From Caballeronia megalochromosomata (GTDB lineage Bacteria; Pseudomonadota; Gammaproteobacteria; Burkholderiales; Burkholderiaceae), in the NCBI GenBank assembly GCA_001580565.1, contig LRBF01000218.1:44461-108460 (forward strand): a stretch of DNA of 64,000 nucleotides. Reading direction: 5' to 3'. A model generated the notes under the pieces. That model was given only the letters and a program-made list of their open reading frames with translations, had not been told where the DNA came from and searched no databases. A program made the translations under genes and the position numbers. This document shows positions 45,059 through 53,290 of the stretch, piece after piece (the first letter of the stretch is position 1; each line of letters starts with the position of its first letter).

Positions 45059-46162
45059 ATGGCGTTCAAGGTGCGAGAGGTGAAAGGGACGAACCGTGCG
45101 CGCGCGGCGCGAGCGCTGCTCGGCGCGATGCTGATCGCCGCGTCGTCCGCGCAGGCCGCGATGAATTTTTGTGCCGCGCCCGCGATGCAGACGAGCGAGC
45201 GCACCAACGCCGATCCCGGCGTGAAGGCGCTGGTGAAGATGGTGCAATCGCACGTGAATGATCAGCCGAAGGCGCGCGCGAAGCTGCATACTGAAGGCAC
45301 GCTGCCGCACGAAGGCATCTACGACGAAAGCGTCGAAGCCGAAAAAGACCTCGGCCTGATGCGCGATGCCGCGCTCGCGTGGCGCGCGACCGGAGACGAG
45401 CGTTATCTGCGACTCGTCGACCGCTTCCTGCTCGCGTGGACGACGACCTATCAGCCGAGCTTCAATCCGATCGACGAGACGAACTTCGAATCGCTGATTC
45501 TCGCGTACGACCTCACGGCGAGCGCCTTGCCGGTCAAGACGCGCAACGCGGCGAACGCGTTCATCACGAAGATGGTGACCGGCTATATCGCCGATATGGA
45601 CAAGCAGCCTCGGCCGCTCACCGGAAATTACCGGAACAACTGGCAGAGCCACCGCGTGAAGTTGGTGGCGATGGGCGCATTCACGATCGACGACCGCAAG
45701 CTCATCAACGCGGCGCAGCGGCTGTTCGTCGAGCATATCGGCGACAACATCGCGCCGGATGGCTCGACGGTCGATTTCGCCGAACGCGACGCGCTGCACT
45801 ACGTGACATACGATCTTCAACCGCTCGTGACGGCGGCGCTTTCCGCGCGACGGCACAACCGCAACTGGTTGCCGGAGCGCGCGCAGTCGGGCGCGACGCT
45901 CGCCGAAGCGCTCAACTGGCTGACGCCGTATGCGCTCGGCACGAAGACGCACGATGAGTTCGTGAAGTCGTCCGTGCCGTTCGACGCCAAGCGTCGCGAG
46001 GCAGGATTGCCGGGCTTCTCGGGTCAATGGGATCCGAAGAACGCGGCGGAACTCTTTCATCTGGCGGCGCGGCTCGACGGCCGCTATACGCCGGTCGCGC
46101 TACGGCTCGCACCGACACCGCCCGCGTGGCTCGCGGTGTGTCTGCCGCTGCCGGCGCGCTAA
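45059..46162 (+). CDS. Secreted alginate-lyase-domain protein
   Basis: A 367-aa predicted exported protein. The start is followed by a basic segment and hydrophobic core (about residues 18-34: ARALLGAMLIAASSAQA) typical of a signal peptide. The body matches the alpha/alpha-toroid alginate lyase domain (PL5-like): LMRDAALAWRATGDERYLRLVDRFLLAWTTTYQPSFNPIDETNFESLI and NYRNNWQSHRVKLVAMGAF with Asn-Asn-Trp-Gln-Ser-His near the expected catalytic centre. The natural polysaccharide is unknown and no alginate genes are nearby. GGGAG precedes the ATG. It lies between gcvP and sdaA. Confidence 0.85.
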   Translation: MAFKVREVKGTNRARAARALLGAMLIAASSAQAAMNFCAAPAMQTSERTNADPGVKALVKMVQSHVNDQPKARAKLHTEGTLPHEGIYDESVEAEKDLGLMRDAALAWRATGDERYLRLVDRFLLAWTTTYQPSFNPIDETNFESLILAYDLTASALPVKTRNAANAFITKMVTGYIADMDKQPRPLTGNYRNNWQSHRVKLVAMGAFTIDDRKLINAAQRLFVEHIGDNIAPDGSTVDFAERDALHYVTYDLQPLVTAALSARRHNRNWLPERAQSGATLAEALNWLTPYALGTKTHDEFVKSSVPFDAKRREAGLPGFSGQWDPKNAAELFHLAARLDGRYTPVALRLAPTPPAWLAVCLPLPAR

Positions 46163-46183
46163 CTCTTACAGGCAGGAGCAGTC

Positions 46184-47572
46184 ATGGCAGTCAGCGTTTT
46201 CGACCTCTTCAAGATCGGCATCGGCCCTTCGAGCTCGCACACCGTCGGACCGATGCGCGCCGCGCTGATGTTCGCGCAAGGGCTCGAGCGCGACGGGCTG
46301 CTGGAACAGACCGCATCGGTGAAATGCGAGCTGTACGGCTCGCTCGGCGCGACGGGCAAGGGGCACGGCACGGACCGCGGCGTGATGCTCGGCCTGATGG
46401 GCGATGCGCCCGATACCGTCGATGCATCGAGCATCGTTCCGAGGCTCGACACCGTGCGCGCGTCGAAGACGCTCGCGCTGCTCGGCACGCGAAAGATTCC
46501 GTTCACGATCAAGGAGAACATCGCGTTCTATCGGCAGGCGTTGCCGGAGCATCCGAACGGCATGAAGCTCTACGCGTTCGATGCAAACGGCGCGTTGCTG
46601 CGCGAGGCGACTTATCTGTCGGTTGGCGGCGGCTTCGTCGTGACGGCGGGCGCGGCGAACACGGCGGTGCTGACCGCGCACGAGCATTTGCCGCATCCGT
46701 TCCTGACCGGCGACGAGTTGATGAAGATGTGCGCGGACTCGGGCAAGTCGATCGCGCAATTGATGTGGGACAACGAGCGTGTCTGGCGCAGCGAGGACGA
46801 AATCCGCAGTGGCCTTCTGCGCATCTGGGACGTGATGCAGGATTGCGTCGCGCGGGGCTGCGGCATTGGCAATCCGGAAGCGGAAGGGCATTTGCCGGGA
46901 CCGTTTCAGGTGAAGCGGCGCGCGCCGCAGTTGTACAAGGCGCTGGCGGGCAAGCCGGAGCAGGCGCTGCGTGATCCGCTTTCCATGATCGACTGGATCA
47001 ATCTCTACGCGATCGCGGTGAACGAAGAGAACGCGATCGGCGGACGCGTCGTGACGGCGCCGACCAACGGTGCGGCGGGGATCATTCCGGCGGTGCTCCA
47101 TTATTACGATCGGTTCGTGCCGGGGTCGAATACGCAGGGCGTCATCGATTTTCTGCTGACGGCGGCGGCGATCGGCATTCTGTACAAGATGAACGCGTCG
47201 ATCTCCGGCGCGGAAGTCGGATGTCAGGGCGAAGTCGGCGTCGCGTGTTCGATGGCGGCGGGTGCGCTGGCTGCGGTGCTCGGTGGCACACCGGCGCAGG
47301 TGGAGAATGCCGCCGAAATCGGCATGGAGCATAACCTCGGGCTGACGTGCGATCCGGTTGGCGGGATGGTGCAGATTCCGTGCATCGAGCGCAATGCGAT
47401 GGGATCGGTGAAAGCCGTCAACGCCGCGCGCATGGCGATGCGGGGCGATGGGTCGCACTACGTTTCGCTGGATTCGGTCATCAAGACCATGAGAGAGACC
47501 GGCGCGGACATGAAGACCAAATATAAGGAAACGTCGCGCGGCGGCTTGGCGGTGAATATCGTCGAGTGTTGA
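46184..47572 (+). CDS. sdaA: L-serine ammonia-lyase (serine deaminase), iron-sulfur type
   Basis: Converts L-serine to pyruvate and ammonia with an oxygen-labile 4Fe-4S cluster. The 462-aa single-chain product has the family's N-terminal SSSHTVGPMRAA (residues 16-27), the central SVGGGFV, APTNGAAGIIPAVL, and the C-terminal Cys-bearing block SGAEVGCQGEVGVACSMAAGA and GLTCDPVGGMVQIPCIERNA. Three or four of these cysteines coordinate the cluster. The gene is 21 bp after the alginate-lyase-like gene. Glycine cleavage and serine deamination are metabolically linked, but a terminator separates it from gcvTHP. Confidence 0.95.
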   Translation: MAVSVFDLFKIGIGPSSSHTVGPMRAALMFAQGLERDGLLEQTASVKCELYGSLGATGKGHGTDRGVMLGLMGDAPDTVDASSIVPRLDTVRASKTLALLGTRKIPFTIKENIAFYRQALPEHPNGMKLYAFDANGALLREATYLSVGGGFVVTAGAANTAVLTAHEHLPHPFLTGDELMKMCADSGKSIAQLMWDNERVWRSEDEIRSGLLRIWDVMQDCVARGCGIGNPEAEGHLPGPFQVKRRAPQLYKALAGKPEQALRDPLSMIDWINLYAIAVNEENAIGGRVVTAPTNGAAGIIPAVLHYYDRFVPGSNTQGVIDFLLTAAAIGILYKMNASISGAEVGCQGEVGVACSMAAGALAAVLGGTPAQVENAAEIGMEHNLGLTCDPVGGMVQIPCIERNAMGSVKAVNAARMAMRGDGSHYVSLDSVIKTMRETGADMKTKYKETSRGGLAVNIVEC

Positions 47573-47582
47573 GATTTCGCGG

Positions 47583-47611
47583 CTTGCGTCGAATCTGGGG
47601 TTCGACGCAAG
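47583..47611 (+). terminator. Strong hairpin after sdaA, terminator-like without T-run
   Basis: An 11-bp perfect stem (CTTGCGTCGAA / TTCGACGCAAG) with a 7-base loop, 10 bp after the sdaA stop. The following sequence is GTTGTCCG, so it may be Rho-assisted or stabilise the mRNA 3' end. Confidence 0.5.
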
Positions 47612-47652
47612 TTGTCCGTTCGGCAGATTTCTGAGCCCATCCAATTTGCTTA

Positions 47653-47675
47653 GCATGACGATATGAATGTCATGC
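47653..47675. promoter_or_regulatory. Inverted repeat upstream of the orphan repeat protein gene
   Basis: GCATGAC (47653-47659) and GTCATGC (47669-47675) flank a 9-base AT-rich centre just before the ribosome-binding site (GGAG) of the gene at 47686. It could be an operator or an mRNA hairpin; no regulator is known. Confidence 0.4.
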
Positions 47676-47685
47676 GGAGCAAGCA

Positions 47686-48726
47686 ATGCTGCAAGCTGTC
47701 GATAAAAAGTCCGAAGTCAGTCTTTGCGTTCTCAGCGTGCGATACGAGGGCAACGACGCCGTATCGCATGAGATAGATCTGAATCAGTTGGGTGTATCGA
47801 TTCAGGGCTTCGCTCGTGTCTTTGCGCTATGCGCGAACACGCTCGCAACGGGTAGACTCACTCTACAACTCGATGCACTCGATGTTCGTGTGGTTTCACT
47901 TCCAGTCGCCAAACATCATTGCTTCGAAGTCCTGGCGATGGTGAAAAGCATGGCGACTAGCACGGAACTGTGGTCCGGTGCATTCGGGGCTGTGCTCGCT
48001 GTCGTTGTTCAGTATGTACTTTCTCGACGCGATCACGATCAAATGAAATTTCTAAGTGAAGCCCTGCAGGGCCAAACGAAGTATATGAACGAAGCGCTGC
48101 TCGCCCTGCAGAACCAATCGAAGTCCATGAACGAGGCGTTGCAGAACCAATCGAAGCATATGAACGAAACGCTGCACGCCTTGCAGAGCCAATCGAAGCC
48201 CATGAGCGAGGCACTGCATAGCCAATCGAACTACATGAACGAAGCGCTGCAGCAGTCCCTGCAGCACAATCAACAGAACTTTGAAACGCTGAAAGCGCTT
48301 GCCGACAAACTCGCCGACGCTCTACGCCCCGCCGCACGCCAGGCACTGTCCCCGATTGGCCACTCCTGCCAGCGCATCGATCTCTACGCCGAAGGCAAGC
48401 AATTCATGACGCTGGACACCGATCACAAGCGCGCCTTCTCGCATGCTGCCGGCATGGTCACGGAGCACCTCGAGCCCTACATCGGCGTCATCTCGCAATT
48501 CGACATGACGACAGGCGCATGCAGACTCACGCTGGAAGGCGCCACCTCGCGCATTCCGGCCATCGTGGTCGACCCGATTTTCGATCGCCCGAACAACCGC
48601 TACGTGAAAGCGATGACCTCGGCCGATCCGATCCGCTTTCTCGCGAAGGCGGAACTGGACGAAGATGGCAATCCCATTCGGCTCTACATCTCCGACACGT
48701 CGGAACGGGAAGCAGAGCCGGCCTGA
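47686..48726 (+). CDS. Uncharacterised protein with membrane segment and coiled-coil repeats
   Basis: I do not recognise a family. The 346-aa product has an N-terminal globular part (1-80), a hydrophobic segment (about 94-112: ELWSGAFGAVLAVVVQYVL), then an alternating 11/14-residue repeat from 121 to 190 (KFLSEALQGQT, KYMNEALLALQNQS, KSMNEALQNQS, KHMNETLHALQSQS, KPMSEALHSQS, NYMNEALQQS) likely to form a coiled coil. The C-terminal domain (225-346) contains a possible dual-sensing block (ILDTDHKRAFSHAAGMVTEHLEPY). The first two thirds are visibly less GC-rich than neighbours. GGAG precedes the ATG. Its stop abuts the flhA stop. Possibly acquired by transfer. Confidence 0.7.
   Translation: MLQAVDKKSEVSLCVLSVRYEGNDAVSHEIDLNQLGVSIQGFARVFALCANTLATGRLTLQLDALDVRVVSLPVAKHHCFEVLAMVKSMATSTELWSGAFGAVLAVVVQYVLSRRDHDQMKFLSEALQGQTKYMNEALLALQNQSKSMNEALQNQSKHMNETLHALQSQSKPMSEALHSQSNYMNEALQQSLQHNQQNFETLKALADKLADALRPAARQALSPIGHSCQRIDLYAEGKQFMTLDTDHKRAFSHAAGMVTEHLEPYIGVISQFDMTTGACRLTLEGATSRIPAIVVDPIFDRPNNRYVKAMTSADPIRFLAKAELDEDGNPIRLYISDTSEREAEPA
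48046..48279 (+). repeat. Alternating 33/42-bp coding repeats
   Basis: Five to six diverged units, each centred on AAxxxxATGAACGAAGCGCTGC, alternating between 33 and 42 bp, the longer units having three extra codons (Leu/His-Ala-Leu). They encode the repeated Met-Asn-Glu-Ala-Leu segments of the orphan protein. Confidence 0.85.
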
Positions 48727-50835
48727 TTACGCACCGATCAGATTCACCACCTTCACATTCCGCGTATCCGGCACTTCCGCATAAGACAGCACCTTCAACT
48801 GCGGGAGGCTTCTGCGGAGAAACCGTGCCAGCATCGCCCGCAGCGAATGCTGCACGAGCAACACTGGCGGCAAGCCCAGATTCTGCTGGCGCATGATCGC
48901 GTTCTGCGTCGAGTTCATCAGCGTTTGCGCGAGCCCCGGTTCCAGGCCCGGATTCGTCCCGGTCGACAACGCCTGCGACAGCACGCGTTCCAGCGTCGGG
49001 TCGAGGCCCATCACCTGCAAGTCGTCCGCGCCCGGATACCATTGCTGCGTGATCGCGCGACCCAGCGCGAGACGCACCGCCGCCGTGAGATCGTACGGAT
49101 CGGCCATGCGCGGGGCGTGCTCCTGCAACGCGTCGAGGATCGTGCGCATGTCGCGGATCGGCACGCTTTCGTCGAGCAGATTCTGCAGCACCTTTTGCAG
49201 CGTCGTGAGCGAGAGCACCTTCGGCACCAGATCGTCCGTGAGCGACGGCGTGTCCTTGCCGATGCGCTCCAGCAGCGCCTGCACTTCCTGACGTCCGAGC
49301 AACTCGGCCGCATGCGTCACCACGAGATGATTCAGATGCGTCGCGACGACCGTGCTCGCATCGACGACGGTGTAGCCGTACACCTGAGCCTGTTCGCGCA
49401 GATTCGTATCGATCCACACCGCCGGCAGGCCGAACGCCGGATCCTGCGTCTGCGTACCCGGCAGCGCGGCCGACACCTGACCTGGATTGATCGCGAGCCA
49501 CTGGCCCGGGAACGCCTCGCCGACACCCACTTCCACGCCCTTCAGCGCGATCCGATAGCCGTTCGGCCGAAGTTCCAGATTGTCGCGAATATGAATGACC
49601 GGCGGCAAGAAGCCGATTTCCTGCGCGAACTTCTTGCGAATGCCCTTGATGCGCTTGAGCAGTTCGCCATCGCTGTTGCGATCGACGAGCGGAATCAGCC
49701 GATAACCCACTTCCAGCCCGAGCGGATCGATGAGCGATACATCCTCCCAGCTCGCCTCCGCATTCTCGGCCGACGCAGCCGCCGCGCTGGCCGCGAGCGG
49801 CGTGACATCGGTGACGGCGCCGGCTTTCTTCTTCGCCTCGGCGCGCTTGTTCATCGTGCGCGCGGCGTAGATCAGGCCGCCGCCGAGCAACATGAACGCG
49901 AAGTGCGGCATGCCCGGAATCAGACCCATGATGCCGATGATCACGCCCGTGATCATCAGCACGCGCGGATTCTGGAACAACTGGCCGGTCAACTGCGTAC
50001 CGATGTCTTCCTCGGTCGCGACGCGCGACACGATCACGCCCGCCGCCGTCGAAATGATGAGCGACGGAATCTGCGCGACGAGGCCGTCGCCGATGGTCAG
50101 CAGCGTGTAGTTGGTCGCCGCGTGCGCGAAGTCCATGTCGTGCTGGAGCATGCCGACGATCAGCCCGCCCACCACGTTGATCACCATGATCAGCAAGCCC
50201 GCGATCGCGTCGCCGCGCACAAACTTGCTCGCACCGTCCATCGAACCGTAGAACTCGGCTTCCTGCGCCACGCCCTGACGGCGCTTCTTCGCGGTTTCTT
50301 CGTTGATGAGGCCCGCGTTCAGATCGGCGTCGATGGCCATCTGCTTGCCGGGCATTGCGTCGAGCGTGAAGCGCGCGCCCACTTCCGCGATACGCCCCGC
50401 GCCCTTCGTGATCACCATGAAGTTGATGATCATCAGAATCACGAACACGACGATACCGACCGCGAAGTTCCCGCCGACGAGAAAGTGGCCGAACGACTCG
50501 ATCACCTGACCCGCGGCATCCGGGCCGGTGTGACCTTCGAGCAGCACGATGCGCGTCGACGCCACATTCAGCGACAGGCGCAGCAGCGTCGAGAACAGCA
50601 GCACGCTGGGGAACGCCGCGAAGTCGAGCGGCTTTTGCGTGTACATGCTGACGAGGAGCACCATCACCGCCAGCGCGATGTTGAAGGTGAACAGCAAGTC
50701 GAGCAGGAACGCTGGCAAGGGCAGAATCATCATGCCCAGGATCATGCAGATCAGGATCGGGCCGGCGAGGGCGCGCAAGTTCTGCGTGCCCAGCGCGTCG
50801 GGCCGTTTGGCGAAAAATCCAGCGCGCGCGTTCAT
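48727..50835 (-). CDS. flhA: Flagellar export apparatus protein FlhA
   Basis: FlhA is the main membrane and docking component of the flagellar type III export gate. The 702-aa product has eight membrane helices in the first 330 residues, the family signature FPSVLLFSTLLRLSLNVASTRIVLLEGHTG, the conserved MPGKQMAIDADLNAG loop, then a long cytoplasmic domain (about 360-702) with the export chaperone-binding surface. It overlaps flhB by 4 bases (ATGA on the minus strand). In Burkholderia it is normally followed by flhF, but here the orphan gene converges on it instead. Confidence 0.97.
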   Translation of the reverse strand: MNARAGFFAKRPDALGTQNLRALAGPILICMILGMMILPLPAFLLDLLFTFNIALAVMVLLVSMYTQKPLDFAAFPSVLLFSTLLRLSLNVASTRIVLLEGHTGPDAAGQVIESFGHFLVGGNFAVGIVVFVILMIINFMVITKGAGRIAEVGARFTLDAMPGKQMAIDADLNAGLINEETAKKRRQGVAQEAEFYGSMDGASKFVRGDAIAGLLIMVINVVGGLIVGMLQHDMDFAHAATNYTLLTIGDGLVAQIPSLIISTAAGVIVSRVATEEDIGTQLTGQLFQNPRVLMITGVIIGIMGLIPGMPHFAFMLLGGGLIYAARTMNKRAEAKKKAGAVTDVTPLAASAAAASAENAEASWEDVSLIDPLGLEVGYRLIPLVDRNSDGELLKRIKGIRKKFAQEIGFLPPVIHIRDNLELRPNGYRIALKGVEVGVGEAFPGQWLAINPGQVSAALPGTQTQDPAFGLPAVWIDTNLREQAQVYGYTVVDASTVVATHLNHLVVTHAAELLGRQEVQALLERIGKDTPSLTDDLVPKVLSLTTLQKVLQNLLDESVPIRDMRTILDALQEHAPRMADPYDLTAAVRLALGRAITQQWYPGADDLQVMGLDPTLERVLSQALSTGTNPGLEPGLAQTLMNSTQNAIMRQQNLGLPPVLLVQHSLRAMLARFLRRSLPQLKVLSYAEVPDTRNVKVVNLIGA

Positions 50836-52040
50836 GCTGCGGCTCCCTTGTCAGTGTTGTCGCCTGCCAGGGCCTCTGCGGCTTCCCGGTCGGCGTCGGC
50901 GTCGGATACGCCGCCTTTGTCCAGTTCCTTCGGCACGTCGAGATCGGACGGTTCGTCCGGCTCGACGCCGCCATCTTCCTTGTAGCGCTTGAGCTGGTAG
51001 ACCCACGCCAGCACCTGCGCGACCGCGCCGTAGAGCGCGCCCGGAATCTCGCGGTTGATCTCGACGTTGTGATACAGCGCGCGCGCCAGCGGCGGCGCTT
51101 CGAGCAGCGGCACGTTGTGCTCGCGGCCCAGTTCGCGGATGCGTCCCGCGACCAGATTCACGCCCTTGGCGACGACCTTCGGCGCGCGCATCTGGCCGTC
51201 GGTGTACTTCAGCGCGACGGCGAAGTGCGTCGGGTTCGTGACGATCACATCGGCGGTCGGAATCGCCTGCATCATGCGGCGACGCGCGGCCGCGCGCTGC
51301 TGCGAGCGAATCTTGGCCTTGATGTGCGGATCGCCCTCGTTTTCCTTGTGCTCGCGCTTCACTTCTTCCTTGCTCATGCGCAGCTTTTTGGCGTGCGAGT
51401 AGAGCTGATACGGCACGTCGACGGCGGCGACGAGAAACAGTCCGCCGATCGCCATGCCGCAGCACACGAAGATCAGGTGCATCGCGTCGGCGAGCGCGAG
51501 CGTGAGCGGCTTCGTCAGCAGGCCGAGCACTTCGGCCTTGCGGCTCCAGATCGCCGAGCCCGCCATGCCGCCGACGACGATCGTCTTCAGCACCGACATG
51601 CCGAGCTGCACCGGCCCTTGCGCCGAGAAAATCTTGCCGAGACCGCTGATCGGATTCAGACGCCCGAAGTTCGGCGCGAGCGGCTTCGTCGTGATGAGCC
51701 AGCCGCCGAGGGCCATCGGCGCGGCGAGCGCGGCGAAAGCCGTCATCAGCAGAACCGGCAAAACCGCGAACAGACCTTCCTTGCTCGCGTTCGCCGCGCC
51801 GATCATCATCTGGCGCGAGTCGAGCACGGTCGCGTGATCGAAGGTGAATGCGCCGCGCAGAATCGACTGCAGATGCTGGCTGATCGGGCCCGACAAACCC
51901 CACACGCCGAAAAATCCCGCCGCGAGCAGCGCGAACGACGCGAGCTCCCGCGAACGCGCAACCTGGCCTTCCTCCCGCGCCTTTTCCAGGCGCTTGGGAG
52001 TCGCTGATTCGGTTTTTTCGAGATCGCTTTCTTCTGCCAC
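50832..52040 (-). CDS. flhB: Flagellar export switch protein FlhB
   Basis: FlhB sets substrate specificity of flagellar export, switching from hook to filament after self-cleavage at Asn-Pro-Thr-His. The NPTH site begins at residue 269. The 402-aa product also shows the N-terminal KTESATPKRLEKAREEGQVARS, four membrane helices (about 30-50, 90-110, 145-165, 190-215) and a longer than usual acidic C-terminal tail (after 355) rich in Glu and Asp. It lies just upstream of flhA on the same strand and overlaps it. Confidence 0.97.
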   Translation of the reverse strand: MAEESDLEKTESATPKRLEKAREEGQVARSRELASFALLAAGFFGVWGLSGPISQHLQSILRGAFTFDHATVLDSRQMMIGAANASKEGLFAVLPVLLMTAFAALAAPMALGGWLITTKPLAPNFGRLNPISGLGKIFSAQGPVQLGMSVLKTIVVGGMAGSAIWSRKAEVLGLLTKPLTLALADAMHLIFVCCGMAIGGLFLVAAVDVPYQLYSHAKKLRMSKEEVKREHKENEGDPHIKAKIRSQQRAAARRRMMQAIPTADVIVTNPTHFAVALKYTDGQMRAPKVVAKGVNLVAGRIRELGREHNVPLLEAPPLARALYHNVEINREIPGALYGAVAQVLAWVYQLKRYKEDGGVEPDEPSDLDVPKELDKGGVSDADADREAAEALAGDNTDKGAAA

Positions 52041-52189
52041 CGGGCCTTACTCCGTTGCTTCCATCGTTTGCACATGCGAGCGGCGCGTAGCCGCTTTTTG
52101 ATGAAAGCGATTATTGCGGAAGGCGTCGAGCGGCCATCGGCGGATAAAGCCGGGGAAAAGGGGGCTATTCGGTAGATGAAAGCACGGGA

Positions 52190-52226
52190 AACAAAAGCGG
52201 CGCGTGCCTCGCATGAAGCACGCGCC
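52190..52226 (-). terminator. Intrinsic terminator after flgMN
   Basis: On the minus strand GGCGCGTGC / GCACGCGCC (9-bp perfect stem, 10-base loop) is followed by GCTTTTGTTT. It begins 26 bp after the flgN stop. Confidence 0.8.
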
Positions 52227-52251
52227 GTTCGGCAGGCAAGACAGCGGCAGA

Positions 52252-52686
52252 TCAGGCGCCGGGCACGCGGCCATCCGGGCCGTAGAAGCCGCCCTTCGAT
52301 GGCGCGACCTGCAAGGCCGCGAGCGCCTTGCGGTTGTATTCCATGCGCGTGCGGATCAGCACGCCGTTGTTGTTGTTGCCCTGCTTCGCGCGGCGCGCAG
52401 CCGCGGTGAGGAGCGCCCATTGCGCGGCGATCGCGCTATCGTCCGCGGCGGCGGCTTCCATGCCGACGAAGCCGCCGGGGAAACCGAGCGCGTTCAACTG
52501 CGCGTCGCGCGCCTTTTCCAGCGCTGCGATGCGCTCGGTGAGCGCGGTCTTGTTCTCGATGATCCCGGGCAGCGCCGGAAGCGGCTGCGCGGCGATCAGC
52601 GCTTTTTCCTCATCGACGAGGAGAGTTTCGAAGGCCAGAACAGCGGCGACTTCTTCGGTGACAGTGGCAAGCAGGGCGTCTCTCAT
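52252..52686 (-). CDS. flgN: Flagellar export chaperone FlgN
   Basis: FlgN escorts the hook-filament junction proteins FlgK and FlgL. The 144-aa product is mostly alpha-helical and shows family features, including the Leu-rich first helix and the C-terminal block LLTAAARRAKQGNNNNGVLIRTRMEYNRKALAAL. ATG 52686 is used; a TTG four codons earlier is an alternative, and neither has a strong ribosome-binding site. It follows flgM on the same strand after about 98 bp and lies between flgM and flhB. Confidence 0.88.
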   Translation of the reverse strand: MRDALLATVTEEVAAVLAFETLLVDEEKALIAAQPLPALPGIIENKTALTERIAALEKARDAQLNALGFPGGFVGMEAAAADDSAIAAQWALLTAAARRAKQGNNNNGVLIRTRMEYNRKALAALQVAPSKGGFYGPDGRVPGA

Positions 52687-52784
52687 TGCATCGCTCAAAT
52701 AGCGGTTTCACAAAAGCCGCCGGTGCAAGAACGCCGCTTGCCGCCGCGCGCCTCTTTCCTGCAGGCGCGGCCGGGTTACTGCGT

Positions 52785-53120
52785 TCAGCCGCCGGTCGGC
52801 GGGGTTCTCGTTTGCAGCAGGTCGCGGGCGGTGCTCAGAATGCCGTCGGCGATCTTGCTCGTGTCCATCTTCAGGCTGCCGTCGCGGATCGCGGCCTTGA
52901 TCGACTCGACTTTCGCCGTGTCGATGTCCGAGCTGTTCGACGTGCGCAAGTCCGTCGACAGTGACGACAAGCTCACCGTCGAGTTCTGCGTCGTGCTCGC
53001 GCCCGATTGCTGCACGGTGCTCGCGGCACCCTTTGCGTCGTTTTGCGACGCGCGTTGCAGGTTGTCTTGAAGGCCTGCCAGAGCGGTGTTGCTATTCGAT
53101 TCGATTTTCACGATGTCCAT
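52785..53120 (-). CDS. flgM: Anti-sigma-28 factor FlgM
   Basis: FlgM binds and holds FliA until the hook-basal body is complete and FlgM is exported. The 111-aa product is intrinsically Ser/Thr/Gln-rich in the first half, with the conserved C-terminal helices VESIKAAIRDGSLKMDTSKIADGIL. The ATG at 53118-53120 is given; a GTG three codons later would give MKIESNSN, like other FlgM N termini, and has better ribosome-binding spacing. A near-perfect FliA promoter lies just upstream. The gene is in the usual flgA-flgM-flgN order on the minus strand. Confidence 0.92.
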   Translation of the reverse strand: MDIVKIESNSNTALAGLQDNLQRASQNDAKGAASTVQQSGASTTQNSTVSLSSLSTDLRTSNSSDIDTAKVESIKAAIRDGSLKMDTSKIADGILSTARDLLQTRTPPTGG

Positions 53121-53140
53121 TCCCGAACGTGTTGAGTCCT

Positions 53141-53168
53141 TTATCGGCGAGGGTGCTTGAAAACTTTA
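53141..53168 (-). promoter_or_regulatory. FliA (sigma-28) promoter of flgM
   Basis: On the minus strand TAAAGTTT and GCCGATAA match the FliA -35 and -10 consensus exactly, separated by 12 bases between these boxes (one more than the usual 11). It lies about 20 bp before the flgM start. Confidence 0.75.
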
Positions 53169-53290
53169 CCCTGCCCGTGGACCGCCAACTGGCGTTCGCC
53201 GCGCTTATCGCCCTGAGAGCCTTGTCTGGCGGGCCTTTAGCGCATTTGAAACAAAATGAAACAAACGTGGGGAACCGAACATAGCCCGCT

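Noticed and set aside
48847..50985. 712-codon plus-strand frame over flhA
   Set aside because: Antisense to flhA, which has full family sequence and membrane helices; the mirror frame is very Arg/His-rich.
52080..52100. Hairpin AGCGGC-GCGTA-GCCGCT followed by T5 upstream of flhB on the plus strand
   Set aside because: The 6-bp stem is short and no plus-strand gene precedes it, so it is likely chance.
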